NCBI RefSeq assembly: GCF_039555535.1
Contig: NZ_CP154630.1
Location: forward strand, 1,439,001-1,503,000
Length of the DNA stretch: 64,000 bases
Reading direction: 5' to 3'
Source of the DNA: Stenotrophomonas maltophilia
Lineage (GTDB): Bacteria; Pseudomonadota; Gammaproteobacteria; Xanthomonadales; Xanthomonadaceae
The number at the start of each line of letters is the position of its first letter. Position 1 is the first letter of the stretch. The notes under the pieces are model-generated. The model saw only the letters and a list, made by a program, of their open reading frames with translations. It had not been told where the DNA came from and made no database searches. Shown in pieces: positions 43,352 to 55,400 of this stretch. A program made the position numbers and the translations under genes.

Positions 43352-44381
43352 CACGCGGCCGACCGTGTGGGTGAGCCAGCCGCTGATCGACGCGGCCATC
43401 GCGCCGTTGCGCGATCGCGTACAGCTGCGCAGCACCGACTCCGTCACCGCCTGGACGCCCGCGCAGATCGCCGAACAGCTGGCCCGCGCCGACGGCGCGA
43501 TCATCACCCTCAACGAGCGCATCGGTGCGGCCCAGGTGGCCGGCGCCGCGCAGCTGCAGGTGATCGCCAATGTCGGCGTCGGCTACAACAATCTGGATGT
43601 CGACGCGCTCACTGCGGCCGGCATCCTCGCCAGCAACACGCCGGACGTCCTGACCGAGACCACTGCCGATCTCGGCTTCGCGTTGCTGATGGCCACTGCG
43701 CGCCGGATCACCGAGTCCGAGCGCTGGCTGCGCGAAGGCCAGTGGCAGCAGTGGTCGTTCCAGACCATGCTGGGCGCGGATGTCCATGGCAGCACGCTGG
43801 GCATCCTCGGCATGGGCCGCATCGGCCAGGGCATCGCACGCCGCGGTGCACACGGGTTCAGCATGAAGGTGCTGTACCACAACCGTTCGCGGTTGCCGGC
43901 CGATACCGAGGCGGCGCTTGGCGCGACCTACGTGGACCTGGACACGCTGCTGGCGCAGTCCGACCACCTGGTCACGGTACTGCCCTACACGCCGGCCTCG
44001 CATCACATCATCGATGCGGCGGCACTGGCGAAGATGAAGCCGTCAGCCACCCTGGTGAACATCGCCCGCGGCGGCATCGTCGACGAACTGGCGCTGGCTG
44101 ACGCACTGGCCCACGGCCGGCTGGCCGCTGCCGGCCTGGATGTCTACGAGGGCGAGCCGACGGTGCGTCCGGAGCTGCTGGCGCTGCGCAATGTGGTGCT
44201 GACCCCGCATATCGGCAGTGCCTCGCTGGCCACGCGCACGGCGATGGTACAGCTGGCCGTCGATAATCTGGTTGCCGGGCTCGGCCTGGATGGCGCACCC
44301 TCGTGCATGCCGAGCGCGATCAACGCTGACGCGGCCATGGCTGCGCGTGTGACCTTGGGCAAAAAAACCGGGAAACGATAG
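43344..44381 (+). CDS. D-isomer specific 2-hydroxyacid dehydrogenase (glyoxylate/hydroxypyruvate reductase type)
   Basis: A 345-residue NAD(P)-dependent oxidoreductase. The cofactor loop is [17 protein letters not shown]; the catalytic residues are Arg in [10 protein letters not shown], Glu in DVYEGEP and His in LTPHIGSAS. After the loop comes LYHNRS, with Arg two places on, which often goes with NADPH use as in GhrB. The C-terminal extension of about 25 residues ([19 protein letters not shown]) is basic and variable. Likely substrates are glyoxylate, hydroxypyruvate or 2-ketogluconate. ATG 43344 overlaps aroC. Confidence 0.9.
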   Translation: MADTRPTVWVSQPLIDAAIAPLRDRVQLRSTDSVTAWTPAQIAEQLARADGAIITLNERIGAAQVAGAAQLQVIANVGVGYNNLDVDALTAAGILASNTPDVLTETTADLGFALLMATARRITESERWLREGQWQQWSFQTMLGADVHGSTLGILGMGRIGQGIARRGAHGFSMKVLYHNRSRLPADTEAALGATYVDLDTLLAQSDHLVTVLPYTPASHHIIDAAALAKMKPSATLVNIARGGIVDELALADALAHGRLAAAGLDVYEGEPTVRPELLALRNVVLTPHIGSASLATRTAMVQLAVDNLVAGLGLDGAPSCMPSAINADAAMAARVTLGKKTGKR

Positions 44382-44474
44382 GGAACCTCCGCGCGCCCCG
44401 CCTGAGGAGGTTCCCCGAACCCAGCTGTCGTGCGTGTTTCTTCCCCATTCCCGTTTTCGTGAGAGTTTTCCCCC

Positions 44475-45503
<1,029 letters not shown>

Positions 45504-45508
45504 TGGAG

Positions 45509-45532
45509 AGGCCGGGCAATGCCCGGCCTTTT
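45509..45532 (+). terminator. Intrinsic terminator of asd
   Basis: AGGCCGGGC-aa-TGCCCGGCCT followed by TTTC. Confidence 0.75.
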
Positions 45533-45535
45533 CTG

Positions 45536-45617
45536 CAGGGCCGGGCCCACGCTCGGCTCAGGCCATGCAGCCGGGCATGGGCTCGGCTCTACATGGGTGC
45601 GGACCCCGGTCCGCACG
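45536..45617. repeat. SMAG-like REP remnants before fimV
   Basis: GCCGAGC/GCTCGGCTCTAC units as in other REPs of the window, partly degraded at the left end, and then a separate palindrome GTGCGGACC-cc-GGTCCGCAC at 45597-45616 directly in front of the fimV -10 candidate (TATAGT, 45621-45626). Confidence 0.6.
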
Positions 45618-45633
45618 CTTTATAGTGTCGCCC

Positions 45634-47676
45634 ATGAATAAACGGGCCAGGGGCGCAAAGCGCCCGCTCCTCTATCTTTCCACCGCGCTGCTGGCCCTGG
45701 CCAGCAGTTCGGCACTCGCATTGGGCCTGGGGGACATCCGTGTCCTGTCCAAGCCGGGGCAACCGTTGCTGGCCGAAATCCCGGTGGTGTCGGCTGACCC
45801 GTCCGAGCTGGAGAACCTGCGCGTCGCACTGGCCTCGCCGGTTACCTTCGAGCGCGTCGGCCTGCAGCGGCCGACCGGGCTGGTCAGCGAGCTGCAGTTC
45901 GAGCTGACCCGCAATGCGCAGGGCAGGGCGGTGGTGCGGGTGACCTCGCAGGCGCCGGTCGAGACCCCGTCGCTGAGCTTCCTGATCGAAGCCGACTGGG
46001 GCCAGGGCCGTCTGGTGCGCGAGTACTCGGCACTGGTCGATGCACCGTCCAGCGCGCTGGCCGTCACCGAGCCCGAGATCGTGGCGCCGGCCGGTACCCT
46101 GTCCAACACCATCGCGCGCGAGCTGGCACCCGCGCCTGCTGCAACGGTGCCCGATGTGCCACCGCGGGCGCCTGCTGCGGCACCTGCAGCCACGCCGGCT
46201 CGGCCGCGTGCGGAACCCGCACCGGTTGCGGCAGCGCCGGCCGACGGCAGCATCACCGTGCAGCGCGGTCAGACCCTGTCGCAGATCGCCAGCGCGGTGG
46301 CGCGTGGCAACCAGGTCAGCCGCGACCGCGCGATGATCGCCCTGCTGCGCGCCAATCCCGAAGCCTTCATCCGTGGCAACGTCAATCTGCTCAAGCAGGG
46401 CGCGGTGCTGCGCATGCCGGGCAGCGATGCGCTTGCTGCTATCGATGCAGCCGAAGCCGCCGCGCTGGTGCGCGAGCACGCCGCGCAATGGCAGCAGGCG
46501 CGTACCGTGCCGCAACCGGCGGGTGCAGTGGCACCGGCCGCAAGGGCGGCAACCGCGAATGCTTCTTCCCCGGCTGCCGCCAACGGGGCACGACTTGAGA
46601 TCGCTCCGGCGCTGGCGTCCGACGCCGCGCACGCGGGCACAACCACCGGCACCGCTGCCGGCAGCGAGGGTGACATGCTGGGCAACGAACAACTGCGCCA
46701 GGCGCGTGAGGACATCGCCACCCGCGATGCCGAGATCGGTGAACTGAAGCAGCGCGTGGCCGATCTGGAGAAGCTGAAGGAGCAGCAGCAGTCGTTGATC
46801 GCGATGAAGGACAACGACCTGGCTGCCGCGCAGCAGCGTCTGGCACAGGCGCCGGGTTCCCGTGATGCAGTGACGCCGTGGTACTGGCTGGGCCTGCCGG
46901 TGCTGCTGCTGGCAGCAGGCGCAGCCTGGTTGCTGCGCCGTCGCAAGCCTTCGCCGCTGCCCCCGCTGCGCGAAGAGGGTGACGCCGCCGGGCTGGCCGC
47001 TGCGGTTCCTGCGGGTGCGGCGCTGGACACGCTGGCCGAACAGTCTTCATGGTCGTCGGCGGTGGCCGATGGCGGCCGCCAGGAACCGGCGATGCCAGCC
47101 TGGGCGAGCGAGCCCGAGGGCCATGCCGAAGCAGCGGTCGATCCGATCGCCGACCACGCGGTGCAGGCCGACTGGAAGGCTGACATGCTGCGCGACGAAG
47201 ACGTGGTCGTACTGCCCGAGGCGGTGACCGATCTGCCGCGCTGGGACGAGCCCGCGACCGCACGCGAAGATGTTGTCGAGGCGCCGGTACAGGATGAGCC
47301 GGCCGCACCAGGGACGCCATCTGAAGTGGCGGTGCCGGACTACGCGCTGCATGCCGAACAGCAGCCGCAGTTCCGCGGCGTGTTCGATCTGCCGGCCGAA
47401 GCGCATCAGAACGCGTTCCCGGTTGATGCCAGGCACCATGACGGAATCGACGGTATCGGCACGTCGCATCCCGAGGAGACTGCGGCGAGCGCGGCTGCGG
47501 ACAACGGCGATGCCGGCTGGCTGCCGCGTGCCGGCCAGGAGCGCCTCGAGCTTGCCATCGCATACCTGGACCTGGGCGACGCGCAGACCGCGCGTACCCT
47601 GCTGCTGGAGGTCGCCGAAGGCGGCGATCCGCACAGCCAGGCCCAGGCCCGCGAACTGCTGGCCCGCCTGCCGTGA
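45634..47676 (+). CDS. fimV: FimV-like pilus assembly/polar hub protein
   Basis: A 680-residue inner-membrane protein needed in relatives for type IV pilus assembly and twitching and for placing proteins at the pole. Order: signal (to about SSALALG); FimV N-terminal domain with LGDIRVLSKPGQPLLAEIPV (residues 30-50) and the SFLIEADWGQGRLVREYS strand region; a LysM repeat (ITVQRGQTLSQIASAV) at about 207-265; coiled coil (REDIATRDAEIGELKQRVADL); one membrane helix (WYWLGLPVLLLAAGAAWLL); a cytoplasmic acidic part; and the short FimV C-terminal domain (ERLELAIAYLDLGDAQTART). Position before truA matches P. aeruginosa. Confidence 0.93.
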   Translation: MNKRARGAKRPLLYLSTALLALASSSALALGLGDIRVLSKPGQPLLAEIPVVSADPSELENLRVALASPVTFERVGLQRPTGLVSELQFELTRNAQGRAVVRVTSQAPVETPSLSFLIEADWGQGRLVREYSALVDAPSSALAVTEPEIVAPAGTLSNTIARELAPAPAATVPDVPPRAPAAAPAATPARPRAEPAPVAAAPADGSITVQRGQTLSQIASAVARGNQVSRDRAMIALLRANPEAFIRGNVNLLKQGAVLRMPGSDALAAIDAAEAAALVREHAAQWQQARTVPQPAGAVAPAARAATANASSPAAANGARLEIAPALASDAAHAGTTTGTAAGSEGDMLGNEQLRQAREDIATRDAEIGELKQRVADLEKLKEQQQSLIAMKDNDLAAAQQRLAQAPGSRDAVTPWYWLGLPVLLLAAGAAWLLRRRKPSPLPPLREEGDAAGLAAAVPAGAALDTLAEQSSWSSAVADGGRQEPAMPAWASEPEGHAEAAVDPIADHAVQADWKADMLRDEDVVVLPEAVTDLPRWDEPATAREDVVEAPVQDEPAAPGTPSEVAVPDYALHAEQQPQFRGVFDLPAEAHQNAFPVDARHHDGIDGIGTSHPEETAASAAADNGDAGWLPRAGQERLELAIAYLDLGDAQTARTLLLEVAEGGDPHSQAQARELLARLP

Positions 47677-47702
47677 CCGAACCTGCCGACAAGGACCCTG
47701 CC

Positions 47703-48065
47703 ATGAGCCGCGAGCGCCGCATCGACTACGTTGAATTCGCCTCCAGCGACCCGGCCGCCAGCCGTGCCTTCTTCGAGAAGGTGTTCGGCTGGTCGTTCGT
47801 CGACTATGGCAGCGACTACACCGCGTTCGACGATGGCCGCCTGCAAGGGGGCTTCTTCCGCGGCCAGCCCCAGCGGGCCAGCGACAGTGGCGCACCGCTG
47901 CTGGTGCTGTATGCCGACCAGCTGGTGCCGGTCGAAGCGGCGGTGCGCAACGCTGGCGGTGAGATCGTGCGGCCGGTGTTTTCCTTTCCCGGCGGCAGCC
48001 GCTTCCAGTTCGTCGAGCCCGGTGGCAACGAACTGGCGGTCTGGTCCGAACGCGATCCGGCCTGA
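47703..48065 (+). CDS. VOC family (glyoxalase-like) protein
   Basis: A 120-residue single-module VOC protein: DYVEFASSDPAASRAFFEKV and FGWSFVDYG at the start, GGFFRGQ in the middle, and FQFVEPGGNELAVWSER at the end with the metal-site Glu positions typical of the superfamily. The function is unknown; such small proteins bind small molecules as dimers. ATG 47703 has AAGGA seven bases ahead; GTG 47673 in the same frame overlaps fimV and is less likely. It lies between fimV and truA. Confidence 0.88.
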   Translation: MSRERRIDYVEFASSDPAASRAFFEKVFGWSFVDYGSDYTAFDDGRLQGGFFRGQPQRASDSGAPLLVLYADQLVPVEAAVRNAGGEIVRPVFSFPGGSRFQFVEPGGNELAVWSERDPA

Positions 48066-48097
48066 GCGCCGCCCCATACGCAATATCGAGGTAGCAC

Positions 48098-48868
48098 ATG
48101 CGTTACGCGCTTGGCGTCGAGTACGACGGCAGCGATTTCAGGGGCTGGCAGAACCTGGGCGAGGGCGGTCCCAGCGTGCAGGCCAGCCTTGAGCAGGCCC
48201 TGTCGTCGGTGGCCGATGCGCCGCTGCAGGTGGTCTGCGCCGGCCGCACCGATGCCGGCGTGCATGGCCAGTGCCAGGTCGTGCATTTCGATACCGACGT
48301 GGTGCGCGATCCGCGCGCCTGGATGCTGGGCACCACCACCCGCCTGCCGCGCTCGATCGCGGTGCGCTGGTGCGTGCCGGTGGCCGATGACTTCCACGCC
48401 CGCTTCTCGGCACGCGCACGCCGCTACCGCTACCGCCTGCTCAACCGCGAGGTGCGGCCAGCGCTGGACCGGCAGACCCTCAGCTGGGAGCGCCGGGCGC
48501 TGGACGAGACCCTGATGCACGCCGCCGGCCAGGCCCTGATCGGCGAGAACGACTTCAGCGCATTCCGCTCCGTGCAATGCCAGGCGCTGCATGCGCGGCG
48601 TGAGCTGCAGTCGCTGCAGGTCAGCCGCCAGGGCGAGGTGATTGAAGTGGCCGTGCAGGGCAATGCATTCCTTCATCACATGGTCCGCAATATCGTCGGA
48701 TCGTTGATCCTGGTGGGCAGCGGCGAAAAACCGGTGGACTGGATCGCCGAACTGCTGGCCGGGCGCGATCGCACCGTAGCCGGTCCCACCGCACCGCCGC
48801 AGGGCCTGGTGTTCCTTGGGCCCCTGTACCCCGACAACTGGCATCTGCCCGCCGAGGTCACGCTATGA
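48098..48868 (+). CDS. truA: tRNA pseudouridine(38-40) synthase TruA
   Basis: Makes pseudouridine at positions 38-40 of the anticodon arm. The 256-residue product has [10 protein letters not shown] at the N-terminus, the catalytic Asp52 in [19 protein letters not shown], and the second-half marks [11 protein letters not shown] and [18 protein letters not shown] 48098 is preceded by GAGGTAGCAC, a good ribosome site. It overlaps trpF by four bases. Confidence 0.97.
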   Translation: MRYALGVEYDGSDFRGWQNLGEGGPSVQASLEQALSSVADAPLQVVCAGRTDAGVHGQCQVVHFDTDVVRDPRAWMLGTTTRLPRSIAVRWCVPVADDFHARFSARARRYRYRLLNREVRPALDRQTLSWERRALDETLMHAAGQALIGENDFSAFRSVQCQALHARRELQSLQVSRQGEVIEVAVQGNAFLHHMVRNIVGSLILVGSGEKPVDWIAELLAGRDRTVAGPTAPPQGLVFLGPLYPDNWHLPAEVTL

Positions 48869-49521
48869 GCCGCTCCTACTACCGCACGCGCATCAAGTTC
48901 TGTGGCATGACCCGTGCAGGCGATGTCCGCCTGGCCGGTGAGCTGGGCGTGGACGCAGTGGGTTTCATCTTTGCCCGCGAGAGCAGCCGCCGGGTTGCTC
49001 CTGCCGAAGCACGCGCGATGCGCCAGGCGATCGCGCCGATGGTCGATGTGGTGGCCCTGTTCCGCAACAACAGCAAGGAAGAGGTGCGCGAGGTGCTGCG
49101 CACGGTGCGGCCGACCCTGCTGCAGTTCCATGGCGAGGAAGACGAGAGCTTCTGCCGCAGCTTCAACATGCCCTACCTGAAGGCGATTGCCATGGGGGGC
49201 CGGGAAGAGGTCAATGCGCGCACGTTGCAGCTGCGTTACCCCAGCGCGGCGGGGTTCCTGTTCGACAGCCACGCCCCTGGTGGCGGTGGCGGTACCGGCG
49301 TGGCCTTCGATTGGGGCCGTATCCCGACCGGCCTGCATCGGCCGTTCCTGCTGGCCGGTGGCCTGAACCCGGAAAACGTCTACGATGCCGTGCTGGCTAC
49401 CCTGCCGTGGGGCGTGGACGTGTCCAGCGGCATCGAACTGGAGCCGGGCATCAAGGACGGCTACAAGATGCGTACCTTCGTCGAGGAAGTGCGCCGCGCG
49501 GACTGCACGGTCCTGGAGTGA
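48865..49521 (+). CDS. trpF: Phosphoribosylanthranilate isomerase
   Basis: Third step of tryptophan synthesis, an Amadori rearrangement. The 218-residue TIM barrel has [12 protein letters not shown] with the catalytic Cys, [17 protein letters not shown], and the phosphate-binding [15 protein letters not shown] with [15 protein letters not shown] at the end (catalytic Asp in strand 6, [10 protein letters not shown]). Coupled to truA by a four-base overlap, as in pseudomonads, where accD follows directly; here trpBA and accD are more than 11 kb away. Confidence 0.96.
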   Translation: MSRSYYRTRIKFCGMTRAGDVRLAGELGVDAVGFIFARESSRRVAPAEARAMRQAIAPMVDVVALFRNNSKEEVREVLRTVRPTLLQFHGEEDESFCRSFNMPYLKAIAMGGREEVNARTLQLRYPSAAGFLFDSHAPGGGGGTGVAFDWGRIPTGLHRPFLLAGGLNPENVYDAVLATLPWGVDVSSGIELEPGIKDGYKMRTFVEEVRRADCTVLE

Positions 49522-49556
49522 TTTGCGTCACCATTTGCCGTGATCTGGACCTGGAT

Positions 49557-49586
49557 TTGAGCCTGCACGTATTCTTCACATAGGAT
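49557..49586 (+). promoter_or_regulatory. Candidate sigma-70 promoter of the OB-fold/flotillin/ATPase/TelA cluster
   Basis: TTGAGC (49557-49562), an 18-base spacer, then TAGGAT (49581-49586). It lies 36 bases after trpF and about 100 bases before the OB-fold gene. Two mismatches in each box at most. No clear terminator separates it from trpF. Confidence 0.4.
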
Positions 49587-49689
49587 GGACCCAAGCGCGC
49601 CAGCCATGAGGGCCGGCGCGGGGATCCACGGGGCGCGCTCTGCGCGTTCCGAACGGGCGATCGCCGCCCACAGCCCAGGAAGGCAAGCG

Positions 49690-50361
49690 ATGCAGGAGTT
49701 CCTCAGCGTTGTGTTCGGTTTTCCGACCCTGCCGTACAGCATCGTGCTGGCGGTATCGCTGATCTATTGGGGGCTTGCCGCATTTGGCCTGGTCGACGAT
49801 GGCTTCGGCGATCTTGGCGCCGATGGCGCCCTGGACGGCGGCAACGATCTCAGCGGCCTGTCGGCCCTGCTGCAGCGCTTCGGCCTGGGTGGAGTGCCGG
49901 TCATGGTCGTGGTCACGCTGCTGGGCTTCTTCGGCTGGGCGCTGACCTATTTCATCCATCTTTTCGTGCTGCTGCCGTTGCCGGACCTGCTGCGCTGGAC
50001 GATCGGCGCGGTCGTGGCCGTGCTGGCTCCCCTGCCTGCGGTGCCGGTCACCGCGCTTCTGCTGCACCCCATCCGTCGGTTCCTGCTGCGCCTGCGGCCG
50101 GTGGCCCAGGCCTCGTTGCTGGGGCGCATCGGTGTGGTCGCCTCGCCGAAAGTGGATGCGCGCAGCGGCCACGCCACCTTCGATGACGGTGGCGCCGGGC
50201 TGGTGCTGCAGGTGCGCAGCGACATTGAACTGCAGCGTGGCGAGCGCATCGTGCTGGTCGAGCACGTGGCCGCACAACACCATTACCGGGTGGTCCGCGC
50301 CGATGCGGTCGCCCTCGACTTCCAGGACAACCTGCTTCCGGGCAACAAGGAGAATCACTGA
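49690..50361 (+). CDS. OB-fold membrane protein (YqiJ/NfeD-like), flotillin partner
   Basis: A 223-residue inner-membrane protein. The first helix is about residues 15-32 (YSIVLAVSLIYWGLAAFGL), then an acidic loop (DDGFGDLGADGALDGGND), then helices at about 60-90 and 95-120, and a C-terminal OB-fold domain from about residue 145 (GRIGVVASPKVDARSGHATF ... GERIVLVEHVAAQHHYRVV). This is the layout of YqiJ proteins, whose OB domain works with the flotillin YqiK encoded next to it. ATG 49690 is preceded by AGGAAGGCA. The stop overlaps the flotillin start by one base (TGATG), which implies coupled translation. Confidence 0.87.
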   Translation: MQEFLSVVFGFPTLPYSIVLAVSLIYWGLAAFGLVDDGFGDLGADGALDGGNDLSGLSALLQRFGLGGVPVMVVVTLLGFFGWALTYFIHLFVLLPLPDLLRWTIGAVVAVLAPLPAVPVTALLLHPIRRFLLRLRPVAQASLLGRIGVVASPKVDARSGHATFDDGGAGLVLQVRSDIELQRGERIVLVEHVAAQHHYRVVRADAVALDFQDNLLPGNKENH

Positions 50362-52379
50362 TGACGTTGGCAACCATGGCCCCCTTCCTGATCGGCGTCG
50401 CCGTCCTGCTGGTCGGGCTGCTCGGCCTGGCCGGCCTGTTCAAGGCCTTCTACCGCAAGGTCGACCAGGGCGTGGCCCTGATCGTCAACGACATGAGCTC
50501 CACGCCCAAGGTGCACTTCACCGGTGCGCTGATCATCCCGGTGCTGTACCGCGCCGAGCTGATGCGGATCAGCCTGATCACCCTGCAGATCGACCGCCGC
50601 GGCAAGGAAGGCCTGATCTGCCGCGACAACATGCGTGCCGATATCGCCGTGGCCTTCTACCTGCGGGTCAATGAAACCCAGGCCGACGTGCTGCGCGTGG
50701 CCAAGGCCATCGGCGCCGATCGTGCCTCGGACAAGCACGCCGTCGACGAGCTGTTCAACGCCAAGTTCTCCGAAGCGCTGAAGACGGTGGGCAAGAAGTT
50801 CGACTTCACCGAGCTGTTCGAGAAGCGCCAGGAGTTCCGCGACGAGATCATCGCGGTCATCGGCAACGATCTGAACGGCTATGTGCTGGAGGACGTGGCG
50901 ATCGACTATCTGGAACAGACTCCGAAATCGCTGCTGGACCAGTTCAACATCCTCGACGCGCAGGGCATCCGCAAGATCACCGAGCTGACCGCCGCGCAGA
51001 ACGTGGTGACCAACGAGCTGGAGCAGAACGAGAAGCTCGCCATCACCAAGAAGAACGTGGAAGCGCGTGAGGCGCTGCTGGCGCTGGAACGCCAGCAGGC
51101 CGAAGCGGAAGCCCGTCAGAAGCGCGAGATCGAGACCATCCGCGCGCGCGAGGAAGCCGAGACCGCCAAGGTGCAGGAAGAACAGCGCCAGCTGTCCGAG
51201 AACGCCCGCATCGAAGCGCAGCAGCTGATCGAGATCCGCGACCAGAACCGCCTGCGCGAAGTGGAAGTGGCCGAGCAGAACCGCCAGCGTGCGGTGGCCA
51301 TCGAAGCCGAGCGCGTCGAGCGCGCACGCCAGCTGGAGCAGGTCACTACCGACCGTGAAGTGCAGCTGCAGGGCGTGGAACGTGACAAGGTGGTCGAGCA
51401 GGGCAAGATGGACGTGGCCAACATCACCCGCGAACGCATCTCCATCGACAAGACGGTGGCCCAGGAAGAAGAGCGCATCAAGGAAGTGCGCGAGGTCTCC
51501 GAGGCGGACCGTCAGAAGCAGGTGCTGATCCTGGAAGCCGAGGCCAAGGCGCAGGAATCGCTGGTGCGCGAAGTGAAGGAAGCACAGGCGCGCGAAACCG
51601 CGTCGAAGCACCGTGCCGTTGAACTGACCACGCTGGCCCAGGCCGAGCACGAAGCGGCCGGCAAGCAGGCTGAAGCCAAGCGCCTGCTGGCCGACGCGCT
51701 GCGGGCCGAACAGGCGGCGCCGGGCCTGGCCGAGGCGCAGGTACGCGAAGCGTCCGCGCTGGCCATCGAGAAGGTCGGTATTGCCGAGGCCCGCGTGATC
51801 GAGGCCAAGGCCGAAGCCAGCCTGAAGCAGGGCAGCAACGAGGCCCGGGTGCTGGCCGAGACACTGCAGGCGCAGGCCCAGGGCGAAGAAAAGATGGGCC
51901 TGGCGCGTGCCACCGCCACCGAATCGCTGGGCAACGCCGAAGCCGGCGTGGTGCAGAAGAAGCTGCTGGCCGAGGCCGAGGGCCTGGTGCGCAAGTTCGA
52001 GGCGATCGCTTCGCTGAGCGACCAGGCGCGCGGCCACGAAGAGTTCCGCATGATGCTGGACAACAGCCTGAAGCAGGCGCTGGCCTCGATCGAAGCCGGC
52101 AAGGAAGTCTCGCGCGAGAACGCCAGCGTCATCGCCAGCGCGCTGCGTAATGCCGACATCGACCTGGTCGGTGGCGACGGCGGCATGTTCGAGAACCTGG
52201 TCAAGGCGGTGTCGCTGGGCAAGTCGATCGAGGGTTTTGCTGGCAAGAGCCCGATCGTGCAGGAACTGATGCAGCGCTACCTGGGCGTGGCCGTGGCCGA
52301 GCCGGCACCGCGCCAGATCGCCGAGGACGCCGAAGCGGTGCCCACCGTGTCGGCCACCGTGGTCGACAGCGCCCGTTGA
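50361..52379 (+). CDS. Flotillin family protein (YqiK-like)
   Basis: A 672-residue membrane-scaffold protein. One N-terminal helix (residues 5-27, APFLIGVAVLLVGLLGLAGL) anchors it; the band-7/SPFH domain follows (about 30-220: VDQGVALIVNDMSSTPKVHF, VLYRAELMRISLITLQID); then a long coiled coil of about 350 residues rich in Glu, Ala, Arg and Gln (QEEQRQLSENARIEAQQ and similar); then a C-terminal flotillin tail with GGMFENLVKAVSLGKSIEGF. Flotillins form large rings on the membrane and gather other proteins. It is the second gene of the five-gene cluster. Confidence 0.92.
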   Translation: MTLATMAPFLIGVAVLLVGLLGLAGLFKAFYRKVDQGVALIVNDMSSTPKVHFTGALIIPVLYRAELMRISLITLQIDRRGKEGLICRDNMRADIAVAFYLRVNETQADVLRVAKAIGADRASDKHAVDELFNAKFSEALKTVGKKFDFTELFEKRQEFRDEIIAVIGNDLNGYVLEDVAIDYLEQTPKSLLDQFNILDAQGIRKITELTAAQNVVTNELEQNEKLAITKKNVEAREALLALERQQAEAEARQKREIETIRAREEAETAKVQEEQRQLSENARIEAQQLIEIRDQNRLREVEVAEQNRQRAVAIEAERVERARQLEQVTTDREVQLQGVERDKVVEQGKMDVANITRERISIDKTVAQEEERIKEVREVSEADRQKQVLILEAEAKAQESLVREVKEAQARETASKHRAVELTTLAQAEHEAAGKQAEAKRLLADALRAEQAAPGLAEAQVREASALAIEKVGIAEARVIEAKAEASLKQGSNEARVLAETLQAQAQGEEKMGLARATATESLGNAEAGVVQKKLLAEAEGLVRKFEAIASLSDQARGHEEFRMMLDNSLKQALASIEAGKEVSRENASVIASALRNADIDLVGGDGGMFENLVKAVSLGKSIEGFAGKSPIVQELMQRYLGVAVAEPAPRQIAEDAEAVPTVSATVVDSAR

Positions 52380-52463
52380 TGCATCGGGCGATGGCCACGC
52401 CGCCATCGCCCGCCCGCGCCGGCCGCAGATGCGGCCGTTCGCCCGTGAGCCGGAAGCCTGCTG

Positions 52464-55400
52464 ATGCCTGAAACCCATCCGTCCGCCGAAACCACCGCAG
52501 CGGAGGCCGGCGGCAACACCGTCGACCAGGCCGTCGCCCAGGGCGGTGCCTATGAAGTCCTGCGCCGCCGCCTGGCCGAGCAGGGCCAGCGCCTGCAGGC
52601 CCTGGCCGAAGTGCTCAACCGCCAGCGCCTGGCCGAGTTCGGCGACAGCCGGCTGGAAGTGGTCGGGCGTTTCCGCATCCGCAGCGAGAACAACTGCGTC
52701 GGCCGCGACATCGTGCAGGTGGGCCCGGACCGCCTGCTGTTCGGCTACAACGTCTTCATCGGTCTGAAAACCCAGACCCGCATCGAGGATGTGTTCGGCC
52801 TGTACCGGCTGGTGCAGGGCAGTGACGGCTACGACGTCGCTGCGCTGGAGCTGAAGGGCAGCTTCCTCGACCAGCCCGGCTTCGTGCACGACTTCAATGA
52901 GCTGTACGCCTACTACAAGCACGCGCGCCTGCTGCAGCTGATCGTGGTCGGCGACAAACTGCTGGCCTCGTTCCAGATCGGCGAGCGCAGCAGCGACGTA
53001 CGCGTGTTCCGCTGGGCGCTGTCGCGCGAAGGCGAGCTGACCTACCTCGACGCGCGCGGCGAACGCGATATCGCGCTACCGCCACCGTTCGATTTTGAAT
53101 GGACCCGGGCCACGCGTGACCTGGCGGTCAGCGGCCGCCATTCGCACCTGAACATCCTCGACACCCTGTTCGTGGAAACCACCGGCGGTGACCTCACCAT
53201 CAAGGTGGAGAACAACACCGAGACCGGGCAGGGCATCTACAGCGAACCGGTAGAGGACAGCACGCAGTCGCTGGACGATGCCCAGTTCGAGTTCGCCCGC
53301 GTCGGTTCGCTGCTGCTGTTGAAGGTGCTGCCCTATCGCGAAACCGTCTGGCGCGGGCTGATCTACAACACGATCACCGGCGACATCGTGCGCAACGATG
53401 CGATCGTGCAGGCCTGCGTGCAGCTGCCCGAAGACCACGGCGTGATCTTCCCGGGCGGCTATTACCTGCAGGGCGGCGAGCACAAGGCGTTCGACGCCTC
53501 GATGGCCGGCATGCAGTTCAAGCGCAGCATCCGCTCGCCCAACGGCGAGGACGTGCTGTACATCTTCTACGAACGCGAGGGCGGTCGCTCGGCGCTGTTC
53601 GTGTACAACACCATCCAGCGCGTGCTGCAGAACCCCGTGTTCGGCCACGGCTATGCCTTCCTGCAGGATGGACGCATGGTGTTGTTCCATGCCGAGGGCG
53701 CCGAACCGACCCGCATCCATCCGATGCAGGTGTGGCAGACGCCGTTCAGCAGCGACGAATTCGCTGCCAGCCGACCGCCCGGCAATACCTTCATGGGCCG
53801 CATCGGCAATGCCGAACTGGTGCGCGGCATCTCCAACCTGTTCAACCTGGCGCGCGAGATCGACGGCCAGCACGTGTCGGTGCAGCGCTACCAGCGCCTG
53901 GTCGCCGATACCCGCCGCCTGTTCGACACCCACCACTGGCTGGGCGACGATGCCTGCGATGGTGCCGAGGCGCTGCTGCGGCAGATCAGCGCCACCGGCG
54001 AATCGGTGCTGGACGAATACGAGAAGGTGCAGTCGATCCGCCAGCAGTCGGCGCAGGCGATGGTTGACGCCGAGGCCAGGCACAAGGCCCTGCTGGGCCG
54101 CCTGCAGCCGCAGAACTGGAACGAGGTGCAGGCCTTCGTCGAGGCGCTGAACGAAATCACCGCGCTGCGCGGGCGGCTGCTGACCATCCGCGAGCTGCGC
54201 TATATCGATACCACGCGCATCGAGGCCATGGCTGCCGAACTGGTGCAGGCCCAGGACCGCGTCGGTGCGGCAACCGGTGAATTCCTGGCCGGCGATGTCG
54301 CACTGGCACCACTGGGCAGCCGCCTGCAGGCGCTGGACGAAGCCGCCCAGCAGGCCAGCAGCGCGCGCCAGCTGGACGAGCAGCTGGACGGCATGCGCGC
54401 CATGGCCGCCGACCTGGACATGCTGTCCGAACTGATGGCCGGGCTGAAGGTGGACGATGCCACCGCGCGCACCCGCGTGGTCGAATCCATTTCCGCGCTG
54501 TACGGGCGGCTGAACCAGGCGCGCACCCGCGCCGAACAGCGCCGCCGTACCCTCGGTTCGGCCGAGGCCGTGGCGCAGTTCGCTGCCCAGTTCGCGTTGT
54601 TCTCGCAGTCCATCACCAGCGCGCTGGCGATGGCCAACGATCCGGAAAGGGCCGACGAACAGCTGTCACGCCTGCTGGTGCAGCTGGAAGAACTGGAAAG
54701 CCAGTTCGGCGAGCATGAGCAGTTCCTCGGCGACATCCTCAGCAAGCGCGAAGAACTGGTCGAGGCCTTCGAAACGCACAAGCAGGCGCTGCTGGACGAC
54801 CGCCAGCGCAAGGCGCGTTCGGTACTGGATGCTGCCAACCGCATCCTCGATGGACTGGCCAAGCGCACCGAGCGTTTCGCCACCGCCGATGAACTCAATG
54901 CGTTCTTCGCCGGCGATCCGTTGATCCTCAAGCTGCGCGAGCTGGCCGAGCGGCTGCGCACGCTGCGCGACAACGTCAAGGCCGATGACATCGAGGCGCG
55001 CCTGAAGGGCGTGCGCGACCAGGCCGTGCGCCAGCTGCGCGACCGCAGCGACCTGTACGAAGCCGGTGGCAACGTGGTCCGGCTTGGCCCGCGCCACCGC
55101 TTCAGCGTCAACACCCAGGCCCTGGACCTGACCCTGTTGCCGCGCGGCGACACGCTGGCCATCCACCTGACCGGCACTGACTTCCTGGAAACCCTGCACG
55201 ACCCGGAACTGGAGGCACTCAAGCCGTTCTGGCCGGTGACGTTGGATTCGGAATCCGATGCGATCTACCGCGGCGAATACCTGGCCGGCAGTCTGCTGCT
55301 GGCCGCACAGCAAGGCCACGATGGGCTGGACCTGGCCCAGCTGCAGCACGATGTCGCCACACCCGAAGCACTGGATCAGCGCGTTCGTGCCTTCGCTGCG

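Noticed and set aside
50355..52922. Long minus-strand open frame opposite the flotillin gene
   Set aside because: Leu/Gly/His-rich antisense reading of the coiled-coil codons; the flotillin frame on the plus strand is clear.
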